From the IMG/VR virus record IMGVR_UViG_3300042478_002844, positions 1-60,251 of that record: DNA of 60,251 nt; one strand, 5' to 3'. The notes beneath the pieces are model-generated. The model made no database searches. It was given only the letters and a program-made list of their open reading frames with translations, and was not told the DNA's origin. Below are positions 53,873 to 59,964 of this stretch, piece by piece. Numbering within the stretch: position 1 is the stretch's first letter; each line of letters opens with the position of its first letter. The position numbers were made by a program, and so were the translations under genes. The DNA is from a virus.

Positions 53873-54526
53873 TTATTTTCTAATGTCCCAATATTCTTGT
53901 ATCCATTTTTGCAGCATATCAAATATGTCGAATCTTATTTTTGCTTTTTCTTTATCCATAGACTCCATTAACTGCATTAAACTATCTTCACCCTGCATTG
54001 ATAGCATGTGTTTTTGTGCCTTCATAACTTCTGCATCTCTTCTCTCTATTGCTGATACAGTGTGTACAAGCCATGGTCTTGGATTCTTGGAATCAAATGG
54101 CACAGTGACTTTTTCTTTATCTTTATTTTGTTCGTGTGCTGGATTATCTCCACATTCATCACGCCATTCTGCTCTGGTTGTTAACCATTGCTCGTATACA
54201 TGATGGTCTTCAAATATTCTTCTAATGAGCAAATAATTATGAGAATTTCCTTCTTTATCTTCCCATTTACACAATTGAGCGCCAATTCTGTAACCCTGTG
54301 TTGCAAGACCTCGTGGAGCCAAAATAAACATTGGGGCAGCCCCTGTGTACTTACCTTGGTTGATAATTTCTAATTTTTCTATTCTTTCTTTTACCTCTTG
54401 AACTATTGTCTTAACTGGTTTGTTTGGAAATGTTCTTTGGAAATTTTGCAAATCACGTTGTGCATCAGGAGAATAGATAATTCTCTCTATTTGTAAACTA
54501 AATTGTGCAAATTTATACCAATTCAT
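53873..54526 (-). CDS. Tag-A protein, 217 aa
   Basis: The protein begins 'MNWYKFAQFSLQIERIIYSP' (tag A). Residues ~15-100 ('YSPDAQRDLQNFQRTFPNKP', 'PRGLATQGYRIGAQLCKWED') have an order of helix and strands that is faintly like RelE/ParE-type folds, but the evidence is thin. The middle has 'EQWLTTRAEWRDECGDN' and the end is helical. No partner antitoxin is visible. It lies alone between the tag-B gene group and the subtilase. Confidence 0.65.
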   Translation of the reverse strand: MNWYKFAQFSLQIERIIYSPDAQRDLQNFQRTFPNKPVKTIVQEVKERIEKLEIINQGKYTGAAPMFILAPRGLATQGYRIGAQLCKWEDKEGNSHNYLLIRRIFEDHHVYEQWLTTRAEWRDECGDNPAHEQNKDKEKVTVPFDSKNPRPWLVHTVSAIERRDAEVMKAQKHMLSMQGEDSLMQLMESMDKEKAKIRFDIFDMLQKWIQEYWDIRK

Positions 54527-54587
54527 TTTAATTATTTATTATCCTAACAATGTTTAATAAAATATATAGTTTGCAAGTTTTATATTT

Positions 54588-56009
54588 TTAAGGACATGTC
54601 CCCCATGCAGACAGTAGCATTCCAAGATCGCTTCCATCAACAAAGCCATCTCCATTCATGTCGTTTTGACTTGTTCCCCACGAAGCCAAAAGAATTCCCA
54701 AATCACTTCCATTCACCAAGCGATCTCCTGTGAAGTCTGCTGGGCAAAGCACGGGCTGTGCGGCACGGACTGCTGCATTCGCATCCAACATTCCCCATCC
54801 CGTGAGTGTGTCATATCCTGCCGTTCCGATGTCCCTGCATGTTGACTGCATGATCGATTCCACCTGTGCTGCCGAAAGGGAAGGATTGACCGAAAGAATC
54901 AATGCCGCTACCCCTGCTGCATATGGCGAAGAGAACGATGTGCCGTCGATGATTGTGTAGTCTCCCGATCCATATCCGTTCGTTCCTGTCCGATCCGTGG
55001 TGTAGATAGACTGACCAGGTGCAATAAATGCGAGTTTTGTTCCATACGAGGAGAAGGATGCCTTTTGCCCGTTTCTACTTGAAGCACCGACTGCGTTCAC
55101 GCTTGAAGCAGTTGCAGGATATCCAATTGTTGTATTTCCAGAATTTCCTGAACTGGCAAAATTGACAATTCCTGCATTTCTTGCAGCCGTGTATGCATTC
55201 GTCATGGCGGTGGAAGCCGTACCGTAATCATTGCTGTTATTGGTGACACGGACACCGTTTGCGATTGCCCAATTAATTGCATTGACCGTCCAAGATGTTT
55301 GTCCCTGCCATGATCCTGCCGTATTTGCCGTACCCACCTTGGCCGAGACCACTTTGCAATCTGGTGCAACTCCCACTGTACCAATTGAGTTGTTGATAAT
55401 TGCTGTGATGCATCCTGCCACGGCTGTGCCATGATTATCAAATATACTGCTCGGACCTCCTCCCGCTACACCATTTACCGCACCCGTAGTAAAATCACGA
55501 CCGGTAATTTGGTTGATGTCGGGATGATCTTGCTGAACTCCTGTTTCAAAAACCATAATTACAATACTAGGTAATCCTTTTGTAATTGACCATGCATTCG
55601 TGGTGTTCATATCAAAGTTGATGAGTCCACCCGACTGCCCTATGTTGCGATGTCCCCAACATTGTGAAAAGCCTGCATCGTTTGGAATGACTTCGTGTCG
55701 TGTTGCAGTGAATGTTTGGTCTTTTTCAATAAATTCAATTTCACTATTTTCTTTTAGTGCTGCAACTGCTGATTCCATTGCTTCCGTATTGATCATTTTT
55801 ACAATAGTGAGATTTGGTATATGAGAATAATGTTCAATAGACGAGACTCCATTTACTAAAGCAATAGTAGCTTCTTTATGTGCATCTTTTTTCCATTGAA
55901 TAAAAAATGTACTTACAGTCTCCTTTTGCGACTGCTGTGTTGTTGTTTTATTCACGCTAATGCCGCCAGCACATACGAGACTTACTATTAGTAAAAATAT
56001 TGTTTTCAT
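54588..56009 (-). CDS. Secreted subtilisin-like protein with altered catalytic Asp and dockerin-like C-terminus
   Basis: This 473-residue S8-family protein has a signal peptide (1-~16), an inhibitor-I9-like propeptide (~30-105) and a subtilase domain (~110-410). The His is in 'DNHGTAVAGCI' (H193), the oxyanion Asn in 'FASSGNSGN' (N289) and the Ser in 'DGTSFSSPYAAG' (S358). The Asp position reads 'IVIMVFETGVQQDHPD', so E155 replaces the usual D of 'DTG'. The end has two repeats ('CPADFTGDRLVNGSDLGILL', 'NGDGFVDGSDLGMLLSAWG') of a type frequent in Planctomycetota secreted proteins. It is richer in GC than its left neighbours, which suggests recent host origin. GGGAG precedes the ATG. Confidence 0.9.
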   Translation of the reverse strand: MKTIFLLIVSLVCAGGISVNKTTTQQSQKETVSTFFIQWKKDAHKEATIALVNGVSSIEHYSHIPNLTIVKMINTEAMESAVAALKENSEIEFIEKDQTFTATRHEVIPNDAGFSQCWGHRNIGQSGGLINFDMNTTNAWSITKGLPSIVIMVFETGVQQDHPDINQITGRDFTTGAVNGVAGGGPSSIFDNHGTAVAGCITAIINNSIGTVGVAPDCKVVSAKVGTANTAGSWQGQTSWTVNAINWAIANGVRVTNNSNDYGTASTAMTNAYTAARNAGIVNFASSGNSGNTTIGYPATASSVNAVGASSRNGQKASFSSYGTKLAFIAPGQSIYTTDRTGTNGYGSGDYTIIDGTSFSSPYAAGVAALILSVNPSLSAAQVESIMQSTCRDIGTAGYDTLTGWGMLDANAAVRAAQPVLCPADFTGDRLVNGSDLGILLASWGTSQNDMNGDGFVDGSDLGMLLSAWGTCP

Positions 56010-56045
56010 TTTTGTCTCCCTTGACTCTTGATATACGCCTTTACC

Positions 56046-56279
56046 TTATTCTTTGCTTTTTTTACCCTTCATAATACGCTCAAGGTATCCAGAACGAAGT
56101 GCACGTTCAATTTCTTCGTCGGTCATGCCTATATTTTTCATACGTTCAATAAATTCTTCTTTATATTGCTCTGGAGTTTTTTCGTCAGTGCCGTCATCTT
56201 CGGCTCTTAGTGCAGTTTTCATCCATCCAGCATTTACTCCAATTGATGTCCATTCTTCTTTTGATAATATGTATTTCAT
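56046..56279 (-). CDS. Tag-B protein, 77 aa
   Basis: I chose ATG at 56279 because GGAG lies at the right distance; longer starts are weaker. Tag B is at 2-20 ('KYILSKEEWTSIGVNAGWMK'). The rest, 'TPEQYKEEFIERMKNIGMTD', is an acidic helical domain of about 40 residues with a 'TDEEIERAL' helix. No function was recognised. It is short enough that the tag forms a quarter of the protein. Confidence 0.7.
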   Translation of the reverse strand: MKYILSKEEWTSIGVNAGWMKTALRAEDDGTDEKTPEQYKEEFIERMKNIGMTDEEIERALRSGYLERIMKGKKSKE

Positions 56280-56329
56280 GTATTTCTCCATTATTATATT
56301 CAAAATATCAAAAGATAGAACCTTTTGAT

Positions 56330-56806
56330 TCACCTTTCAATGCAAATTATTCTTGTTAATACTGGCACCTCAAGAGCTTTACCTATTGCTGCACGAGTCC
56401 TTCCTCCAGTAATAAACTGTTCTTTTCCGTTTACGTCAACAACGTTGACTGGGTCGTAACCGTCCTGATTCCATATTAATTCTGCGAGTTTTAATATGTA
56501 TTTACGTGGGTCTTTTTTTCTTTTAATTTCCCATCGAGTATCAAAAACATCATCTCTATTTTCCGTTGTTGCTATTTTCACTAATTTTGATATACGCTCT
56601 TCTGGCTTTCCAACAAGAACGCCACGGTACGGAGAGAAATTCCTAAATGCATCAAAGTTATTTGGCTGCAAAAGGACCACAGGAGATTCTTTCCATATCT
56701 TTCTCATCTCTTCTTTATGCATTCTTGGTATCAGTTTTCTTTTTTGATACCAACGTGCTTCCGAAAAGAAGTCTTCAAATGGACTGTAAGGATGCTCTCT
56801 CATCAC
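56330..56806 (-). CDS. ParB-like protein, 158 aa, tandem paralogue 2
   Basis: This protein resembles the ParB/Srx-like fold. The key segment is 'DPVNVVDVNGKEQFITGGRT' then 'RAAIGKALEVPVL', matching the 'P..v....g...v.dG..R..A....g...v' ParB core. 'EDFFSEARWYQKRKLIP' near the N-terminus parallels 'EDFLGEFKWYQERGIG' in the next gene. It has lost tag A (it starts 'MMREHPYSPFEDF') and overlaps the paralogue by ATGA. It may be a nuclease or a DNA- or nucleotide-binding regulator. No partner ParA is visible. Confidence 0.65.
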   Translation of the reverse strand: MMREHPYSPFEDFFSEARWYQKRKLIPRMHKEEMRKIWKESPVVLLQPNNFDAFRNFSPYRGVLVGKPEERISKLVKIATTENRDDVFDTRWEIKRKKDPRKYILKLAELIWNQDGYDPVNVVDVNGKEQFITGGRTRAAIGKALEVPVLTRIICIER

Positions 56807-57339
56807 TCTTCTTCTTTGTCATAAAAAAGTTTTTTCACTTCTGGATGAACTTCTTTTGATTCACTTGGAATATTTATCTTTTTAACTTTTAATGGGACAT
56901 CCAGTGCGCGTGCAGCAGCGGCGCGAGTTCTGCCACCAATAATAAACGAGCCTATGTCTGGAACTTCAACAATATTAACGGGAGGATAAGTTCCTTGTTT
57001 TACCATTTCAACAAGTCTATTCAGATATGCGCGAGCATTCGCACTTCTTGCGACTGACCATTTGTCTTCATTTACGTCTTCTCTGTTCTCTGTTGAAGCG
57101 TATTCAATAAAATTCTTTACTCTATCTTCTTCGCTTTCGCCAGATATTTCGGGGGTATAAGTGTTCCCTACCGCATCCAGATCTCGTGGATCCATGTACG
57201 AAACAGGAGCATCGCTCCATGCTTTTACCAATTCATCTTTTCCTAACGACGAGCCAATTCCACGTTCTTGGTACCATTTAAACTCTCCCAAGAAATCTTC
57301 TACATCACTGTAAGACTGAGCTCGTTTATACCAATTCAT
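56803..57339 (-). CDS. ParB-like protein with tag A, tandem paralogue 1
   Basis: The 178-residue protein opens 'MNWYKRAQSYSDVEDFLGEF'. The ParB-like core is 'PPVNIVEVPDIGSFIIGGRT' followed by 'RAAAARALDVPL'. It aligns along most of its length with the gene at 56330-56806 ('STENREDVNEDKWSVAR' with 'TTENRDDVFDTRWEIKR'). The two arose by duplication; only this copy keeps tag A. It lies 2 bases after the gene before it. Substrate and partner are unknown. Confidence 0.7.
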   Translation of the reverse strand: MNWYKRAQSYSDVEDFLGEFKWYQERGIGSSLGKDELVKAWSDAPVSYMDPRDLDAVGNTYTPEISGESEEDRVKNFIEYASTENREDVNEDKWSVARSANARAYLNRLVEMVKQGTYPPVNIVEVPDIGSFIIGGRTRAAAARALDVPLKVKKINIPSESKEVHPEVKKLFYDKEEE

Positions 57340-57341
57340 GT

Positions 57342-57656
57342 TTAGTCAAATTCATGTTCATATGCAGCTTCTTCCACCCGTTCATCGTCTTCAAGATTTT
57401 CCACAATGTTTTTTTCCATTTCTGGAGTTACTGAAACAATGTTGTCTTCTATGTCAAAACATTCTACTTCCTCTAATTCCGCCTTAATGTTTACATCACT
57501 TGTTGGTGGTTCGTATCTGTCACCTGGATCTCGTGATATTGACCAGTGTATCGTTGCTCTTCCATGGCAAAAGCAAGTTGGATTATCAAATTCCATATTA
57601 TCAAATTCCCATAAAAACTTTCCACTTCTTCCACGAGCGCTCTTGTACCAATTCAT
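57342..57656 (-). CDS. Tag-A protein, 104 aa
   Basis: I chose ATG at 57656 (GGAGG 9 bases before it). The start is 'MNWYKSARGRSGKFLWEF'. The middle has 'NPTCFCHGRATIHWSISRDP', with two Cys near a His, and the end is very acidic. A small beta domain is likely. It is followed after 2 bases by the ParB-like pair, so they form a three-gene unit. Function is unknown. Confidence 0.7.
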   Translation of the reverse strand: MNWYKSARGRSGKFLWEFDNMEFDNPTCFCHGRATIHWSISRDPGDRYEPPTSDVNIKAELEEVECFDIEDNIVSVTPEMEKNIVENLEDDERVEEAAYEHEFD

Positions 57657-57910
57657 AGTGAATCCTCCATATTTCTTATATTGCACTGATAATTGACTAT
57701 TCACCTTTCGTCTTTTATTCAAATGCCCTCCCTCCATTTCAAAACACGACCAAAATTTTTTTGGGGCATCCAAGCGGCTAAAATTTTTTTAAGGCCTTCT
57801 AACAGCGCATATTACATAAAAACGCTCCAATTAAAAAATCGGGGGATTACAAAAACAAAAGTTCGCTTCCGTTCCAGTGCGGCAGTAGACGATAAAGGAG
57901 AACAGAAAGG
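57657..57910. other. Divergent non-coding region
   Basis: These 254 bases separate the leftward tag-A unit from a rightward membrane peptide. Two A/T-run elements (near 57762-57770 and 57781-57791) resemble weak terminator tracts, and CCAAAA with TTTTGG can pair. The right end carries AAAGGAG, the ribosome-binding region of the next gene. I see no clear promoter, tRNA or other gene here. Confidence 0.4.
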
Positions 57911-58042
57911 ATGAACTACTCTATGAAGAACAAAACAATAATCAACTGGATCTGGGACCACCCCATGCTTGCCTCTACCCTTATTAATGTCCCGCTTTTC
58001 TTTGGGCTTATCTGCTTGGGCGTGAAGACTCAGGTTATATAA
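57911..58042 (+). CDS. Small membrane peptide, 43 aa
   Basis: The peptide reads 'MNYSMKNKTIINWIWDHPML' then 'ASTLINVPLFFGLICLGVKT', so a positively charged start and one membrane helix. AAAGGAG lies 13 bases upstream of the first ATG; the second ATG (57923) is also possible. It is the only rightward gene in the last 8 kb and faces the gene at 58082 tail to tail. A bulged stem (AAGGTATCC at 58062-58070 with GGATTACCTT at 58079-58088) sits between the two stops and may end both. A toxin-like or lysis role is possible but unproven. Confidence 0.55.
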   Translation: MNYSMKNKTIINWIWDHPMLASTLINVPLFFGLICLGVKTQVI

Positions 58043-58081
58043 TCCACCCCCAGGATGGGCTAAGGTATCCCCTTTCAAGGA

Positions 58082-58627
58082 TTACCTTGAGAATATATTT
58101 ACCTTTGGTCCAGTGTATACGCCGTTTTTTACCTTTTTATGCAGCTCGTTGAGCAGGTCTGGTATTCCCTGTGTTTCCACTACCGGAAATGCAGGGGGCA
58201 CAATCCTTCTAACAGTCTCGAAAAGGCCGCTGCTTGGGTGTACGTAAGCCGCCACCGCTGCATTCCCATTGCTTTTGTGGAATATGAGTCCTAGCGGCGT
58301 GTCCATGTACGGGGAAGCTGCCCCGTATATCTGACTGCCAAAGCCGGAATCCGCAAGATGTTCAGATACCGTAAACGGCATGGCGTAAAGGCCACGCTCC
58401 CTGTTGCCCATGCCCCACATGAGACGAACAAACCCGTCTATTGTCTTACTTCCATGCCCCAAAAATTCTCGTCCAGCTTCTTTGGACTTTTCCCGTATCT
58501 CAAGCTCCATTTCCTTGCCAATGCCGTCATTGGAGTTTATGGGTTGCTTTTGCCTCTTCAGCTCCTCTACGGCAGCGTTCATCTGCTCATGGACTGCCTC
58601 TGTGTTTGCTCGCTTATACCAGTTCAT
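58082..58627 (-). CDS. Tag-A protein, 181 aa
   Basis: The protein begins 'MNWYKRANTEAVHEQMNAAV'. A basic helical part is followed by 'REFLGHGSKTIDGFVRLMWG', 'GLYAMPFTVSEHLADSGFG' and 'SGLFETVRRIVPPAFPVVET'. The 'GHGS..........GLYA......A..YG' order is faintly like ADP-ribosyltransferase-type or similar alpha/beta domains found near polyvalent proteins, but I cannot claim the family. Its start overlaps the stop of the small 'CWKGYKRVG' gene (ATGA). Confidence 0.65.
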   Translation of the reverse strand: MNWYKRANTEAVHEQMNAAVEELKRQKQPINSNDGIGKEMELEIREKSKEAGREFLGHGSKTIDGFVRLMWGMGNRERGLYAMPFTVSEHLADSGFGSQIYGAASPYMDTPLGLIFHKSNGNAAVAAYVHPSSGLFETVRRIVPPAFPVVETQGIPDLLNELHKKVKNGVYTGPKVNIFSR

Positions 58628-58743
58628 TCTTTTCCCTTGGGCGCACAGTTAGGAACGAAGCGCTTTCCCTTGCGCTTCATGCCCACGCGCTTGTAGCCCT
58701 TCCAGCAGCTAGATTTTGCCCTTACCCCAAAAATTATATCCAT
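58624..58743 (-). CDS. Small phage protein with 'CWKGYKRVGMK' motif, copy 1
   Basis: This 39-codon gene starts at ATG 58743, inside the end of the dehydrogenase gene, and reads 'MDIIFGVRAKSSCWKGYKRV', 'GMKRKGKRFVPNCAPKGKE'. The 'CWKGY...GMK.KG...VPNC.P' pattern is, from memory, common in tailed phages as a small protein or domain of unknown role. A near copy lies at 59851-59964. It overlaps the next gene by ATGA. Unlike the second copy it has no tag A at its start. Confidence 0.8.
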   Translation of the reverse strand: MDIIFGVRAKSSCWKGYKRVGMKRKGKRFVPNCAPKGKE

Positions 58744-59750
58744 AGATTTTTAGGATTTCCCTCTACCGCAGATATCATGTTGGAAATCCATATCCTCTTT
58801 ACGTTTGCAACCGATTCTTTCGAATTGTATGAACACGGTGACATGTGAACACCCTCGTATCGACGCAAGCTCTCGGATTTGCGCCTGCCACCCTCTATCG
58901 AATACCCACGAACCCTGCCACTCTCCAGAGCGTCCTTTAGGGCATCGTTATCAACAATAATGTCTGTCGCAAGGTTCACCAGGATCAGGTCCTTGCACAT
59001 TCCCAAAAGCTTCCCGTTTATAAGACCGATGTTGGTTCGGTTCGTATGAGGCTGATGGCACGGAACGTGAATGCTCACCACGCAAGATTCCCTGAATATG
59101 CTCTCTAGCGAATCCTTCGCACCAAGCTTCGGATTTATATCGCAATACAGGACTCGCATGCCCATGGCTTCCAGAAACGAACCCACCCGAGAACCTATGT
59201 TGCCCTTGCCTATTATTCCCGCCGTCTTGCCCTTCAGGTCAAGCGACTCCCTGCACTCCACATCACGATCCTTCAGAACGTCAACGGATGCCAAATGACG
59301 GTTCCTTGCGTGCAAAAGTATCTCCGTAAGTGCTGATTCAGCAACACTTTCCGTTACAGCGTCAGGACAGCTCTGAATATCTATGCCAAGCCCCTTTGCA
59401 ATGCCAGGACTGAAAAAATCCACGTCAGTCATGTCAACATTGATGCACTTCAATCCCTTTACGCCCGGAGATTTATAAAATACCTCCGTAAGCTTGTCAA
59501 TCTTGTTAGGGTCAGGGAAAGGCATGGGATCCATGTTAAGCATTAGATAGTCATAGCTATCGCAGCGCTTCCCAAGCTCCCGCTCCGTAATACTCTTTGT
59601 CTTAACCCAGTCTACCTCCGCAACCGCACGCAGAGGCTCTAGATCCTCTTCCGTCATGCCCCACATATCGGGAAGTGACACCAAAAGCACCTTAGGACGC
59701 TTTCTCGCTGATCTAGACCCTTCCACTTTTGCCCATTTTAACCAATTCAT
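58734..59750 (-). CDS. D-2-hydroxyacid dehydrogenase-like protein with lost catalytic residues
   Basis: The 338-residue protein opens with a tag-A variant ('MNWLKWAKVEGSRS'). The fold is that of NAD-dependent D-2-hydroxyacid dehydrogenases. 'GKTAGIIGKGNIGSRVGSFL' (~174-193) is the NAD loop, 'VVSIHVPCHQPHTNRTNIGL' a family block, and 'CKDLILVNLATDIIVDNDAL' the next. The catalytic Arg of 'N.ARG..V' is Thr here (N-L-A-T-D), and the His of 'TPH' is Cys (S-P-C at 304-306). Normal oxidoreductase chemistry is therefore unlikely. It may be a binding or regulatory protein. AGGAT precedes the ATG. Confidence 0.85.
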   Translation of the reverse strand: MNWLKWAKVEGSRSARKRPKVLLVSLPDMWGMTEEDLEPLRAVAEVDWVKTKSITERELGKRCDSYDYLMLNMDPMPFPDPNKIDKLTEVFYKSPGVKGLKCINVDMTDVDFFSPGIAKGLGIDIQSCPDAVTESVAESALTEILLHARNRHLASVDVLKDRDVECRESLDLKGKTAGIIGKGNIGSRVGSFLEAMGMRVLYCDINPKLGAKDSLESIFRESCVVSIHVPCHQPHTNRTNIGLINGKLLGMCKDLILVNLATDIIVDNDALKDALESGRVRGYSIEGGRRKSESLRRYEGVHMSPCSYNSKESVANVKRIWISNMISAVEGNPKNLWI

Positions 59751-59797
59751 AAAATAATCCTAAATAGACTCTACCGTATCAATTCCTAATTTATGTA

Positions 59798-59854
59798 CTA
59801 CACACCTCCCACTAAGGTATCCCTTTTTGTCTTTGCCGATTTATACCAGTTCAT
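59798..59854 (-). CDS. Tag-A micro-ORF, 18 aa
   Basis: This is a tiny frame, 'MNWYKSAKTKRDTLVGGV', whose ATG overlaps the preceding stop (ATGA). It holds little more than tag A. At the equivalent place in the other copy of this cassette (58624-58743 then 58627) a full tag-A gene follows, so this may be the worn stump of such a gene or an empty tag. It may not be translated. The remaining ~50 bases up to 59750 show nothing else. Confidence 0.35.
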   Translation of the reverse strand: MNWYKSAKTKRDTLVGGV

Positions 59855-59964
59855 CCCTTTCCCTTAGGAACGCAGTTCGGAACAAGGCGTTTTCCCTTGC
59901 GCTTCATGCCTACTCGCTTGTATCCCTTCCAACAGCTTCCTTTTGCGCGTTTATACCAGTTCAT
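59851..59964 (-). CDS. Tag A joined to 'CWKGYKRVGMK' module, copy 2
   Basis: The 37-codon gene starts at ATG 59964 with a perfect GGAGG 8 bases before it and reads 'MNWYKRAKGSCWKGYKRVG', 'MKRKGKRLVPNCVPKGKG'. The module is the same as at 58624-58743, and the DNA is alike for most of ~95 bases. Here tag A replaces the other copy's first 10 residues. It overlaps the glycosyltransferase stop by 14 bases and its own stop overlaps a micro-ORF that again begins with tag A. Confidence 0.8.
   Translation of the reverse strand: MNWYKRAKGSCWKGYKRVGMKRKGKRLVPNCVPKGKG

Noticed and set aside
53873-54526. RelE/ParE toxin assignment
   Set aside because: Similarity is limited to the general order of helix and strands at the start; no antitoxin gene is nearby and the protein is twice the usual length.
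57657-57773. N-terminal extension of the tag-A gene at 57342
   Set aside because: The extra residues lack a good start, while ATG 57656 has GGAGG at ideal spacing and gives the standard tag A.
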